From Intestinimonas sp052065695 (GTDB taxonomy: Bacteria > Bacillota > Clostridia > Oscillospirales > Oscillospiraceae), in the NCBI RefSeq assembly GCF_052065695.1, contig NZ_JBQHTM010000001.1, positions 62,001 through 126,000 on the forward strand: 64,000 nucleotides of DNA, given 5' to 3'. The position numbers and the translations under genes are program-made. Below, piece by piece: positions 24,994 through 33,827 of this stretch. Numbering within the stretch: the first letter of the stretch is position 1; each line of letters starts with the position of its first letter. A model generated the notes under the pieces. The model saw only the letters and a program-made list of their open reading frames with translations. It made no database searches and had not been told where the DNA came from.

Positions 24994-26466
24994 ATGCTGG
25001 AAAACGAGGAACGCCGGACACATACCAAGGACGAGCAAAAGGCGTGGAAGGCGGAGCGCAAGGAGCTGGAGCGGGCCCTGGAGGCCCTTCAGCAGCCGCT
25101 GAAGGAGGCGGGGATTCCGGTGATGCTGGTCTTTGAGGGCTGGAGTGCCGCCGGGAAGGGGGCGGTCATCGCCCGGACCATTGCCCGGCTGGACCCCCGG
25201 AACTACCAGGTGCTCACCTTCGGTCCCGCCACCGACGAGGAGAAGCGCCGCCCCCTGCTGTGGCCCTTCTGGAAGGGGCTGCCCGCCAAGGGACAGATTG
25301 CGGTGCTGGAGCGGAGCTGGTTCGGCCGCGCCCTGGAGCGGATGGAGGAGGAGCCGAAGGAGACGGCTCAGCTGGTGGAGGAGATCAACATCTTCGAGCG
25401 GCAGCTGTGCGACGACGGTTATCTGATCCTGAAATTCTTCCTCCACATCGGCCAGGCCGAGCAGCGCCGGCGGCTGGAGAAGCTGGCGGGGGACGATGAC
25501 ACCGCCTGGCGGGTCACCGACCGGGACTGGCGGCAGAACCGGGACTACGTGCGCCGTAAAGAGAAGCTGGACCTCCTCCTCCAGGCCACTAGCACCCCCC
25601 ACGCCCCCTGGCACGTGGTGTGGAACGAGGAGAAGGGGAGCGGCCCCCTGGAGGTGCTGCGGACGGTGAAGGCGGCTCTGGACGACGCCCTGGACCACGG
25701 CGTCCCCAAACCGGCCCCGGTGGAGCGGGCCCCCTGGCCCCTGCTGGAGATGCCGCGGCTCAGCCAGGTGGACCTGAGCCCCCGGCTCTCCGACGCCGAC
25801 TACGACGCCGCCCTCAAGAAGGAGAAAAAGCGCTTGTCTAAGCTTCACAGCCGGCTCTACCGGGAGAAGGTGCCGGTGGTCATCGGCTTCGAGGGCTGGG
25901 ACGCCGCCGGCAAGGGGGGCGCCATCCGCCGCCTCTCCTGGGCCCTGGACCCCCGGGGCTTTGACGTGGTGCCCATCGCCGCCCCCACAAAGGACGAGCT
26001 GGACCGGCACTACCTGTGGCGGTTCTGGCGGCAGCTGCCCAAGGATGGCCACATCGTCCTCTTCGACCGGACCTGGTATGGCCGGGTCATGGTGGAGCGG
26101 CTGGAAAATCTCACTCCGGAGGCCCGCTGGAGCATGGCCTACGATGAGATCAATGAGTTCGAGCGCAGCCTCACCCGCTGGGGGGCGGTGGTGCTGAAGT
26201 TCTGGCTCCACATCGACCCCGACGAGCAGCTGCGCCGCTTCCATGACCGGGAGAATACCCCGGAAAAGCGCTACAAAATCACCGACGAGGACTGGCGCAA
26301 CCGGGAGAAGTGGCCGGAGTATGAAAAGGCGGTGGACGAGATGCTACAAAGGACCTCTACCGAGTACGCCCCCTGGGTCATCGTGGAGGGCAACGACAAA
26401 AAATACGCCCGTCTCAAGGTGCTGCGGACGGTGCGAAAGGCCCTGGAGGAGCGGCTGGACAGCTGA
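24994..26466 (+). CDS. pap: Polyphosphate:AMP phosphotransferase (class II PPK2, two fused domains)
   Basis: 490 residues made of two PPK2 domains in tandem, as in known PAP enzymes that phosphorylate AMP to ADP with polyphosphate. Walker A loops are EGWSAAGKGA (residues 48-57) and EGWDAAGKGG (300-309). The lid/Walker B-like blocks are LERSWFGRALERM (105-117) and FDRTWYGRVMVERL (about 361-374). In tandem enzymes only the C-terminal domain is normally catalytic, and both loops look intact here. No polyphosphate kinase gene is in the window. The start has AAAGGATGGGAGAG upstream. Confidence 0.93.
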   Translation: MLENEERRTHTKDEQKAWKAERKELERALEALQQPLKEAGIPVMLVFEGWSAAGKGAVIARTIARLDPRNYQVLTFGPATDEEKRRPLLWPFWKGLPAKGQIAVLERSWFGRALERMEEEPKETAQLVEEINIFERQLCDDGYLILKFFLHIGQAEQRRRLEKLAGDDDTAWRVTDRDWRQNRDYVRRKEKLDLLLQATSTPHAPWHVVWNEEKGSGPLEVLRTVKAALDDALDHGVPKPAPVERAPWPLLEMPRLSQVDLSPRLSDADYDAALKKEKKRLSKLHSRLYREKVPVVIGFEGWDAAGKGGAIRRLSWALDPRGFDVVPIAAPTKDELDRHYLWRFWRQLPKDGHIVLFDRTWYGRVMVERLENLTPEARWSMAYDEINEFERSLTRWGAVVLKFWLHIDPDEQLRRFHDRENTPEKRYKITDEDWRNREKWPEYEKAVDEMLQRTSTEYAPWVIVEGNDKKYARLKVLRTVRKALEERLDS

Positions 26467-26511
26467 GGGGAGAGAGCGTCATTTCGTCTCCGTTTTGTAA
26501 CCAACAGTAGG

Positions 26512-26540
26512 TGGACAGCCCCGGGACAGGGTGCTACAAT
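26512..26540 (+). promoter_or_regulatory. Sigma-A-type promoter for the S41 protease gene
   Basis: TGGACA, 17-base spacer, TACAAT, 35 bases before ATG 26576. Confidence 0.7.
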
Positions 26541-26575
26541 GAAATGACCTGATACGGCAAAGGAGAGCTTGACCC

Positions 26576-28465
26576 ATGAAAACAAAACTGCCTGTACGCG
26601 CGGCGGCCCTGGGGCTGACGCTGACGCTGGCGTTGAGCCCCGTGGCCGGCGCCATCACCGTGGACGAGGCCCGGGACCTGCTCCGGGGAAATTACATCGA
26701 TGAGATCCCTGAGGAGATCCTGTCCCTGCCCACCATCGAGGAGATCACCACCGCCCTGGGGGACCACTACACCTACTATATGACAGCGGAGGAGTACACC
26801 GCCTTCCAGAACAGCTTGGAGGGCACCAATGTGGTTGGGATCGGCGTCATGGTGGAAAAGACGGCCGATGGCCTGCTGGTGAGCGGCGTGGCCCCCGATT
26901 CCCCCGGCCAGGAGGCCGGTGTTAAGACCGGCGACCTCATAGTGGCCGCCGACGGCACCACCATCCAGGCTGCCGGCTCTCCCGATGCTCTGGCCGCTCT
27001 CATCACCGGCGAGGAGGGGACGAAGGTCACCATCACCGTACTACGGGATGGCCAGGAGCTGAAGCTCACAATGACCCGGGAGGCGGTGGTCTTTCCCACC
27101 GTCACCGGCGAGGTGGTGGACGACCACATCGGCTGGCTGAGCTGTAGCAGCTTTGGGACCAGCACCGGCGACTATTTCCAGAGCTATATCCTGGACGAGG
27201 ACGAGGCAGCCGATCACTGGGTGGTGGACCTAAGGGGCAACCCCGGAGGCTCGGCCACAGCGGTGATCCAGGCGGTGGGCTACGTCCTGGGCAACCATGA
27301 CGTGGCCTATGTGGTGGACCGGCAGGGCGACCTGGATGTCTGGCGTCCCAACCCCTTCCCGGTGGAGATACCCGGCCTCATTCAGGAGCCCCTGGTGGTC
27401 CTGGTGGACGCCAATTCCGCCAGCGCCGCCGAGCTCTTCACCGCCGCCATGCGGGATTACGGCTACGGGCTTATCATCGGTACCCGGACCTTCGGCAAGG
27501 GCGTCGCCCAAAACGTCTTTGAGCAGGCCGACGGCTCCGCCTTCAAGATCACCACGGAGCGGTACTACTCTCCCAACTATGTGACACCCGACCGCTCCGG
27601 CGTGCTGCCCCACCTGGTGGTGGACGCCAACCTGGCCGACGAGGTGGCTCGCCTCCTGTGTGGTACCGCCGAGGAGCAGGCCTCCGGGGATGTGCTGGTC
27701 CTCCAGCTGGCCGGCCAGACCTGGTACATCCACCGGGAGGAGGCGGTGAGTGAGGATTATGCCCCCGCCTTTGCAGAGCTCCTGGCCGCCATCGCCCCCA
27801 ACACACCTATGACGCTGGACGGCAAGGTGGTCACCCCGGCGGAGGTCTCTGAGGCCTGGGGGGTGGATTATGTCTCCCGCTGGTTCGATGATGTGGGCGA
27901 TTCTCCCTACGGCGATGAGATCAATACCCTGGCCGCCCTGGGGGTCCTCCTAGGCAACGAGAACGGCGACTTTAGCCCCCAGGACCCGCTCACCCGGGGC
28001 GAGCTGGTGTCCATGATCGTCAAGGCCATGGGCTACTGGTGCTGGCAGAGCCAGGGCAGCGCCCCCTTCACCGATGTGGACCGGGAGGACTGGTATGCCA
28101 CCTCTGTGGATATCGCCTATAACCTGGGCCTCATCCAGGGCGACGAGAACGGCGAGTTCCGGGCCGACGACCCGGTGGACCACCAGCAGTTTTTGACCAT
28201 CCTGACCCGGATGGGCGAGCGCGCTGACCTCTCCGTCGAACGGCGGCTGGAGCAGGTAACCGGGGAGGAGCTGGCGACCGAGGCGGTGCAGGCCTATGAC
28301 GCCTGGGCCCGCCCCTATGTGGTGACGGCGGAGGACCTGGGCTTCCTGGCGGTGCCTCTGGAGGAGCTGGACCCGACCGTCCCCACCACCCGCGAGGAGG
28401 CCGCCGCCATGCTCTACCGGATGCTGGAGTACATCGGCATTCTCACTCCGGTGACGGAGGAATAA
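26576..28465 (+). CDS. Secreted S41 (CtpA-like) protease with PDZ and C-terminal SLH repeats
   Basis: 629 residues with a signal peptide (about 1-25). A PDZ domain spans about 80-165 (VVGIGVMVEK, AGVKTGDLIVAADG). The tail-specific protease domain spans about 170-350, with catalytic Ser in DANSASAAELF and Lys in TRTFGKGVAQ. From about 430 come S-layer homology segments: GDSPYGDEINTLAALGVL...PLTRGELVSMIVKAMG, then FTDVDREDWYATSVDIAYNLGLIQG, then a degenerate third one ending in TREEAAAMLYRML. The SLH part should anchor the enzyme to the cell wall, an unusual place for a CtpA-type protease. RBS AAAGGAG. Confidence 0.92.
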   Translation: MKTKLPVRAAALGLTLTLALSPVAGAITVDEARDLLRGNYIDEIPEEILSLPTIEEITTALGDHYTYYMTAEEYTAFQNSLEGTNVVGIGVMVEKTADGLLVSGVAPDSPGQEAGVKTGDLIVAADGTTIQAAGSPDALAALITGEEGTKVTITVLRDGQELKLTMTREAVVFPTVTGEVVDDHIGWLSCSSFGTSTGDYFQSYILDEDEAADHWVVDLRGNPGGSATAVIQAVGYVLGNHDVAYVVDRQGDLDVWRPNPFPVEIPGLIQEPLVVLVDANSASAAELFTAAMRDYGYGLIIGTRTFGKGVAQNVFEQADGSAFKITTERYYSPNYVTPDRSGVLPHLVVDANLADEVARLLCGTAEEQASGDVLVLQLAGQTWYIHREEAVSEDYAPAFAELLAAIAPNTPMTLDGKVVTPAEVSEAWGVDYVSRWFDDVGDSPYGDEINTLAALGVLLGNENGDFSPQDPLTRGELVSMIVKAMGYWCWQSQGSAPFTDVDREDWYATSVDIAYNLGLIQGDENGEFRADDPVDHQQFLTILTRMGERADLSVERRLEQVTGEELATEAVQAYDAWARPYVVTAEDLGFLAVPLEELDPTVPTTREEAAAMLYRMLEYIGILTPVTEE

Positions 28466-28553
28466 ATGCCGGGGCGGGGGAAAAGAGCGGGAACCATTTT
28501 CCACATTTGTCGTCCAAGAAGGCAGAACCACTGAATAAGGAGGATCTTCCGCT

Positions 28554-29567
28554 ATGAAGCAGAAAAAGATCTTGACCGCCGCTCTGGCGGCGATGTTGAC
28601 GCTGTCCCTGAGCGTGCCCGCCATGGCGGTGGAGCCTGTCAGCATTGACGCGGCCGCTGAGACGCCGGCCTATGAGCTGGTCCAGCGGGGGGAGAACTTC
28701 CCCATCCGGGTGTGGGGCGGCGCTGTGGAGCTGGGCGACATGAGCCTCACCCTGGAAAACAGCAATGAGAGCGACCCCTATCAGAAGATCGTGGTCAATG
28801 TGGCTGAGGATACCGTCATCCTGGACGCCGTCACCGGTGAGGCAAAAACCTTTGCCGACATCAGGGCGGGGGAGACCGTCTGTGCCTGGGTGGGTCCGGA
28901 CATGACCAAGAGCCTGCCCCCCATCAGCACCGCCCGGGTTATTCTGTGTGGTATCCCCGCCGATTTCGGTGTGCCCACCTATGCGGAGGTGGAGACCGTC
29001 ACCGAGACTGAGAACGGCGTGGACGTCTACATGAATAACGATGTGGTCCTCCACCTCACCGGCGACACTGAGTATCTGGCCGCCCCCGGCTGGGAGAAGG
29101 CAACTGTGAGCCCCGCCGACATCGTACCCGGTACTCGGCTCCTCTCCTGGTACAATGCAGCCACCATGAGCCTGCCCGCCCAGGCGTCTCCCAGCAAGGT
29201 CATGGTATTTCCCTCCGGTTACGCCGGCTGGGTGTCCGCTGACGGCCTGGAGGTCACCATCAACGGCGAGACCCTGACTCTGGAGGGCACCTCCTCCGCC
29301 AAAGTGGAGAACGGCCGCCTGATGGTACCGGTGCGGGCTGTGGCCGAGGCCATGGGCTGTGAGGTGGCCTGGGAGCCCTACACCAACCAGGTCTCCGTCA
29401 CCAAAGACGGCGTGGAGCTCTACCACTTTGCCATCGGCGCAGATCAGGCTGCCAAAGGTGACGTCACCGTGGGCCTGGTAGCCTCTGCCAAAGCCGTGGA
29501 TGGAGTTACCTTTATGGTTCTGGATGACCTCATTGTCCTCCACGGCCTGAAGCTCTCGCAGGGCTGA
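28554..29567 (+). CDS. Secreted protein with copper amine oxidase N-terminal-like domain
   Basis: 337 residues with a signal peptide (about 1-25, KQKKILTAALAAMLTLSLSV then PAMA). The middle (35-215) is beta-rich without a recognised domain. The C-terminal 110 residues form a Cu_amine_oxidN1-like domain: VTINGETLTLEG, then GRLMVPVRAVAEAMGCEVAWE and VSVTKDGVELYHFAIG. In clostridia this domain is a common non-enzymatic wall- or matrix-binding module. The gene lies 88 bp after the S41/SLH gene and ends at a strong terminator, so the two secreted proteins may share a transcript. Confidence 0.85.
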   Translation: MKQKKILTAALAAMLTLSLSVPAMAVEPVSIDAAAETPAYELVQRGENFPIRVWGGAVELGDMSLTLENSNESDPYQKIVVNVAEDTVILDAVTGEAKTFADIRAGETVCAWVGPDMTKSLPPISTARVILCGIPADFGVPTYAEVETVTETENGVDVYMNNDVVLHLTGDTEYLAAPGWEKATVSPADIVPGTRLLSWYNAATMSLPAQASPSKVMVFPSGYAGWVSADGLEVTINGETLTLEGTSSAKVENGRLMVPVRAVAEAMGCEVAWEPYTNQVSVTKDGVELYHFAIGADQAAKGDVTVGLVASAKAVDGVTFMVLDDLIVLHGLKLSQG

Positions 29568-29575
29568 AGAGAAGA

Positions 29576-29620
29576 AAAACTGCCCCGGACCGCGACGGCG
29601 GTCCGGGGCAGTTTTCTTTT
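29576..29620. terminator. Bidirectional terminator before the second serine dehydratase operon
   Basis: AAAACTGCCCCGGACCG pairs with CGGTCCGGGGCAGTTTT, followed by CTTTT; convergent genes on both sides. Confidence 0.92.
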
Positions 29621-29637
29621 GCGATGCAGGTAGGGGC

Positions 29638-30507
29638 TCAGCCGCAGTGGCCACAACGCTGGCAGGCGCTGGGGGTGACGGCGCAGCCACCCAGGGCGGT
29701 CTCCCGCAGCTCGGCGGGGATGTGGCGGCCCACCTGGTACATGACGGCCAGCATCTCATCAAAGGGGATGAGCTGCCGGATGCCGCTCAGGGCAATCTCG
29801 GCGGCCACCAGGGCGTTGGCCACGCCGGCGGCGTTGCGGTTCTGGCAGGGGTACTCCACCAGGCCGCCCACCGGGTCGCACACCAGGCCCAGCATATTCA
29901 TGAGTACGGTGGAGGCGGCGCCCAGACACTCCTCGGGGGTGCCGCCCATGAGCTCCACGGCGGCGGAGGCGGCCATGGCGGCGGCGACGCCCACCTCGGC
30001 CTGGCAGCCGCCCACGGCGCCGGCCACGGTGGCGTTGCGCATGGCCAGATAGCCTACGGCGCCGGCGTTAAAGAGGCCATCCAGCAGCCGGTCGTCGGAG
30101 ATGTGGTAGTGCTCCTGGAGAGCCAGCAGCAGTCCGGGCACCACGCCGGAGGAGCCGGCGGTGGGGGCGGCCACGATGAGACCCATGGAGGCGTTGACCT
30201 CCAGCACTGCCATGGCGTAGGTGATGGCCTTTTGGAGCACCGGGCCGCAAATGTCCTTCTTCTTTCCGGCGTGGCTGGCCAGATGCTTGGCCTCCCCGCC
30301 GATGAGGCCGCCCATAGAGCGGCCGGGGTTCTCCAGGGGGATGGTGGCCGATGAGCGCATGATGGACAGGGCCTTGGCCATGCGGCGTTTGACGGTGTCG
30401 GGGGTGGTCTCCCCCAGGATGCACTCCCGGCGGCGCATGATCTCGGAGATGGGACAGCCCTCCTGTCGGCACAGGGCCAGCAGCTCGTTGGCATTTTTGA
30501 AATCCAT
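29638..30507 (-). CDS. sdaAA: L-serine ammonia-lyase, iron-sulfur-dependent, alpha subunit (second copy)
   Basis: 289 residues. Conserved blocks: VNASMGLIVAAPTAGSSGVVPG, GGCQAEVGVAAAMAAS and VCDPVGGLVEYPCQNRN, giving the iron-sulfur cysteines. The C-terminus ends CQRCGHCG, an extra CxxC-type tail absent from the first copy. It is clearly divergent from the protein at 7939-8796. It lies 12 bp after the beta subunit and downstream of a cation symporter, forming a three-gene serine-use operon opposite a LysR regulator. Confidence 0.95.
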   Translation of the reverse strand: MDFKNANELLALCRQEGCPISEIMRRRECILGETTPDTVKRRMAKALSIMRSSATIPLENPGRSMGGLIGGEAKHLASHAGKKKDICGPVLQKAITYAMAVLEVNASMGLIVAAPTAGSSGVVPGLLLALQEHYHISDDRLLDGLFNAGAVGYLAMRNATVAGAVGGCQAEVGVAAAMAASAAVELMGGTPEECLGAASTVLMNMLGLVCDPVGGLVEYPCQNRNAAGVANALVAAEIALSGIRQLIPFDEMLAVMYQVGRHIPAELRETALGGCAVTPSACQRCGHCG

Positions 30508-30519
30508 TGTGTCCCCTCC

Positions 30520-31188
30520 TTACGGCTGGACGATCATGACGTCGTGGATGTGTGGATTGGTCTTGAGCTGTTCCGGGATGCCGTCGGGCAGGATACCGTC
30601 CGACTCAATGATGCTGTAAGCGGTGTCTCCTTTGCCCTCCCGGAACAGACGCATAAAGGCGATGTTCACGTTGCGGTCACTGAGCACCTTGGTGATGTGG
30701 GCCACCACGCCGGGCTTGTCCTGCTGGACCACCACCACCGAGGCGTACTCGCCGCTGAAGTCCACGTGGACGCCGTTGATGCGCACGATGTGCATCTTGC
30801 CGCCCCCCAGGGACTCGCCACGGACAGTCATGACCTGTCCGTCGGCATTCTCCATGCGGATGTCCACCGTGTTGGGGTGGATGTCGGTCTCGGTCTCATT
30901 GGGGGTGAAGGAGAAGGCCAGCCCCCGCTCGTTGGCGATGCGGAAGGAGTCCCGGATGCACAGGTCGTCGGTGGAAAAACCCATGATGCCGCCCAGCAGG
31001 GCCCGGTCGGTGCCGTGGCCGTGGTAGGTCTTGGCGAAGGAGCCGTAGAGGGTGAAGTCCACCTTCTTCAGCGGCGGCGCCAGCAGCTTGTGTGCCACGT
31101 TGGCAATGGCCACGGCCCCGGCGGTGTGGGAGCTGGAGGGGCCGACCATGTTAGGGCCCAGTACGTCGAACACGCTGATAAAGGACAT
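30520..31188 (-). CDS. sdaAB: L-serine ammonia-lyase, iron-sulfur-dependent, beta subunit (second copy)
   Basis: 222 residues. The beta domain shows GPSSSHTAGAVAIANV and YHGHGTDRALLGG, and a C-terminal ACT domain (about 148-222) begins near ASVVVVQQDKPGVVAHITKVL. It has the same architecture as the first copy but many differences, so this is an old paralogue rather than a recent duplication. It starts 4 bases after the symporter stop, in the order symporter, beta, alpha. Confidence 0.95.
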   Translation of the reverse strand: MSFISVFDVLGPNMVGPSSSHTAGAVAIANVAHKLLAPPLKKVDFTLYGSFAKTYHGHGTDRALLGGIMGFSTDDLCIRDSFRIANERGLAFSFTPNETETDIHPNTVDIRMENADGQVMTVRGESLGGGKMHIVRINGVHVDFSGEYASVVVVQQDKPGVVAHITKVLSDRNVNIAFMRLFREGKGDTAYSIIESDGILPDGIPEQLKTNPHIHDVMIVQP

Positions 31189-31192
31189 AAGC

Positions 31193-32413
31193 TCACTCCT
31201 TCACAGGGGTCTTGTTGATGAATTTGCGGTAAATGGTGTCCACGATGGTGCCGATGGCGTTGTCGCCGGACACGTTGCAGGCGGTGCCGAAGGAGTCCTG
31301 GGTGATATAGAGGGCCACCATGATGGCGCAGATGGGGCCGTTCACGTCACCGGCCTCAGTGCCGAACACCATGTAGAGGAAGGGCAGGGCGGTCATGATG
31401 GAGCCGCCGGGGGCGCCGGGAGAGGCCACCATGGCGATGCCCAGGGTCATGATGAAGGGGACCACGGTGCCCAGGCTGATGGGCAGCTGGTACATCAGGC
31501 ACACGGCGGTGGCGCAGGCGGTGATGGTAATCATGGAGCCGGCCATGTGAATGTTGGCGCACAGGGGTACCACGAAGTTGCGGATTTCCTCCAGGATGCC
31601 GTCCTTCGCGGCGCACTCCAGGTTGACGGGGATGGTAGCGGCGGAGGACTGGGTGCCGATGGCGGTGGCATAGCCGGGGATCTGGTTGCGGATGAGGGTG
31701 ATGGGGTTCTTGCCGGAGACCACGCCGGCCACCAGGAACTGAATGCAGATATAGATGAGGTGCATGGCGATGACCACCAGGAACACCTTCCACAGGATGC
31801 CCAGGATGGCGAAGGTCTTTCCGGAATAGGTCATGTTGGTAAAGGTGCCGCAGATGTAGAGAGGCAGCAGGGGGATGATGACGGTGTGGAGTACCTTGTC
31901 AATGATGGCGGAGAAGTCCTCCATGCCGTGGTAGAGGCTGTCGCCGATCTCCTTGCCCCGCATGGTGGAAAGGCACAGGCCCAGCACAAAGGCCAGGGTG
32001 ACGGCGGACAGGGTGTCCAGCAGGGGCGGGATGGACAGAGAGAAGTAGCCGGACAGGGAAACGTCAGCGGTGGCGGCGATCTGGTCCAGGGCCCCCGCAC
32101 TCATAAAGGAGGGGAACAGTCTGGAGGAGACCAGGTAGGAGGCGGAGCCCGCCACCAGGGTGGAAAAGTAGGAGAGGATTACGGTGATGACCAGCAGCTT
32201 GCCCGCGCCACTGCGCAGATTGGCGATGCCCATGGTCACGTAGGCGACGATAATCAGGGGGATCACGAAGGAAAGGAAGGTGCTGAAAATCGAAGAGAAG
32301 GTGACCACCACGCGGTTGAACCACTCTGGCATAAAGGAGCCGAAGAGGATACCCAGGATGATGGCAATGATGAGCTTTGGGATCAGCCCGATGCGTAACT
32401 TCTTTTTTTCCAT
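31193..32413 (-). CDS. Dicarboxylate/amino acid:cation symporter (serine uptake likely)
   Basis: 406 residues, eight membrane helices plus re-entrant loops of the DAACS/SLC1 family. The first hairpin loop is serine-rich (AIGTQSSAATIPVNLECA), the MAGSMITITACATAV helix corresponds to the NMDGT region with a changed motif, and the second hairpin carries SPGAPGGSIMTALPF. Co-transcription with serine dehydratase suggests sodium-coupled serine (or serine/threonine) import like SstT, but that is an inference from context. First gene of the operon, with AGGAGG before ATG 32413. Confidence 0.88.
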   Translation of the reverse strand: MEKKKLRIGLIPKLIIAIILGILFGSFMPEWFNRVVVTFSSIFSTFLSFVIPLIIVAYVTMGIANLRSGAGKLLVITVILSYFSTLVAGSASYLVSSRLFPSFMSAGALDQIAATADVSLSGYFSLSIPPLLDTLSAVTLAFVLGLCLSTMRGKEIGDSLYHGMEDFSAIIDKVLHTVIIPLLPLYICGTFTNMTYSGKTFAILGILWKVFLVVIAMHLIYICIQFLVAGVVSGKNPITLIRNQIPGYATAIGTQSSAATIPVNLECAAKDGILEEIRNFVVPLCANIHMAGSMITITACATAVCLMYQLPISLGTVVPFIMTLGIAMVASPGAPGGSIMTALPFLYMVFGTEAGDVNGPICAIMVALYITQDSFGTACNVSGDNAIGTIVDTIYRKFINKTPVKE

Positions 32414-32494
32414 AATGTTTCCTCCTATTTACATTTTGCTCTTTTGCTAAGTTTCCCCGTTGACTTTGTGGTGGCTTTAGTCTATCATGACAAT

Positions 32495-32517
32495 AACGTT
32501 TAATCAAATAAACCGTT
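32495..32517. promoter_or_regulatory. Candidate LysR operator
   Basis: AACGTTTA and TAAACCGTT form an imperfect inverted repeat in the 163-bp AT-rich gap between the divergent symporter and LysR genes, where LysR proteins usually bind. Not tested against other sites. Confidence 0.4.
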
Positions 32518-32576
32518 TTTATTATTTTAATTAAAAAAATTCATATTACTTTTTGAGGCAGAAGGGAGGAGTTGGC

Positions 32577-33518
32577 ATGGAACTTCGGCAGATCACCACG
32601 TTTATCCGGGCGGCCCAGTTTGAGAGCTTTTCCAAAGCGGCGGCCAGCCTGGGCTACTCCCAGTCGGCGGTGACGGTGCAGATCCGCCAGCTGGAGGAGG
32701 AGCTCCACGTGCGCCTGTTTGACCGCATGTATAAGCGGGTGGTGCTCACTGCCCAGGGAAAACAGTTTCTGGACAGCGCCTACAACATTATCCAGGAGGT
32801 CAACCACGCTGCCCTCTCCTTGTCCGTGGAGGGGGAGCTGAACGGGCAGCTCCACATCGGCACGCTGGAGTCCCTGTGTTATGCCCGGCTGCCGGGGATC
32901 GTGCGGCGGTTCCGGGTGCAGCACCCCAAGGTGAGCATCCAGATCACCACGGGCATCCCGGAGGAGCTCATTGCCAAAATGGAGCGGGGAGAGCTGGACA
33001 TCATCTACATCCTGGAGGAGCCCCTCTACAACAACAGCTGGTGCAAGGTGCTGGAGCGGCAGGAGGAGGTGGTGGTGGTGGCTTCGGCGGAGCTGGGACG
33101 GGAGCTGGGACCCGGCCCCCACCATCTGGTGGATCTGCTGGACCGGCCCTTTTATCTCACCGAGCGGGACGCCAACTACCGCCGCCTGCTGGACCGGCGG
33201 CTGGCCACCCTGGACCGGGCCATCACACCGGCGCTGGAGAGCAGCTACGCCTCCTTCCTCCTCCGGGTGCTGGAGGAGACGGAGGGGCTTTCCTTCCTGC
33301 CACGCTTTCTGGTGGAGGAGCCGGTACAACAGGGCAAGCTGACGGTGGTGGAGGTCAGCGACCTCCAGGCGGTGATGTACGAGCAGATCTTCTACCATCG
33401 GGAGAAATGGGCCACCAGGGAGATGGAGGCCTTCATCCGCTTCTGCGCGCCGGAGGCCGCGGCGTGGGTCGGAGCGGCGGCTCCAGGTGCCGTAGGTGAG
33501 AGCGGAACAGAGTTATAA
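32577..33518 (+). CDS. LysR family transcriptional regulator
   Basis: 313 residues. The N-terminal winged helix (about 1-60) reads MELRQITTFIRAAQFESFSKAA followed by SQSAVTVQIRQLEEELHVRLFDR; the C-terminal periplasmic-binding-like effector domain covers 90-290. It is divergent from the symporter-serine dehydratase operon, so it probably senses serine or a related metabolite and controls that operon and itself. ATG 32577 behind GGGAGGAG is used; an in-frame ATG eight codons upstream has no RBS. The last 20 residues are Ala/Gly-rich and may not be part of the fold. Confidence 0.93.
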   Translation: MELRQITTFIRAAQFESFSKAAASLGYSQSAVTVQIRQLEEELHVRLFDRMYKRVVLTAQGKQFLDSAYNIIQEVNHAALSLSVEGELNGQLHIGTLESLCYARLPGIVRRFRVQHPKVSIQITTGIPEELIAKMERGELDIIYILEEPLYNNSWCKVLERQEEVVVVASAELGRELGPGPHHLVDLLDRPFYLTERDANYRRLLDRRLATLDRAITPALESSYASFLLRVLEETEGLSFLPRFLVEEPVQQGKLTVVEVSDLQAVMYEQIFYHREKWATREMEAFIRFCAPEAAAWVGAAAPGAVGESGTEL

Positions 33519-33525
33519 AAGAAAC

Positions 33526-33569
33526 AAAAATGCCGCTGCCTCCCGCGAAAACGCGGAAGACAGCGGCAT
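33526..33569. terminator. Terminator between the LysR gene and the ABC ATPase gene
   Basis: ATGCCGCTG pairs with CAGCGGCAT and CCGCG with CGCGG in one long hairpin with A-tract on its left, so the better orientation is minus (end of the ABC transcript). It lies beyond the duplicated ABC gene tail. Confidence 0.75.
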
Positions 33570-33590
33570 CGTGCTGCCTGGGGATACGTG

Positions 33591-33827
33591 CTCAGCCCAG
33601 AAGGAGCTTGTCGTCGGCTTCGTCAGAGCCACTGTTTCCCCAGCCGGCCTGTGGCCGGCCGGGGACCCCGACTGCAATTTCATGGGCGGAAATGAATTCC
33701 GCCCATGAAAGGTTTTGCTGCGCAAAACACTTGTACGGCGTGACCGCCGTCCCATCTGCGATGGGTCCCGCCAGGCCAGCGGCTCAGCCCAGCAGGAGTT
33801 TATCGTCGGCTTCATCTGAGCCACTAG
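33591..33827. repeat. 44-bp duplication of the ABC ATPase gene end around a hairpin-rich insert
   Basis: The last codons of the ATPase gene (SGSDEADDKLLLG and stop) occur at 33783-33827 and again at 33591-33634 with about four differences. The 148 bp between them are packed with short hairpins: CCGGCC..GGCCGG near 33640, TTTCATGGGCGGAA/TTCCGCCCATGAAA at 33677-33710, GTTTTGC/GCAAAAC, CGGCG/CGCCG and CCCAT/ATGGG. The sequence is not the same as the 166-bp element, but the architecture is similar. Confidence 0.85.

Noticed and set aside
31052..32398. Long plus-strand frame opposite the symporter
   Set aside because: Gly/Asp/His-rich shadow; the minus strand encodes a full DAACS transporter.
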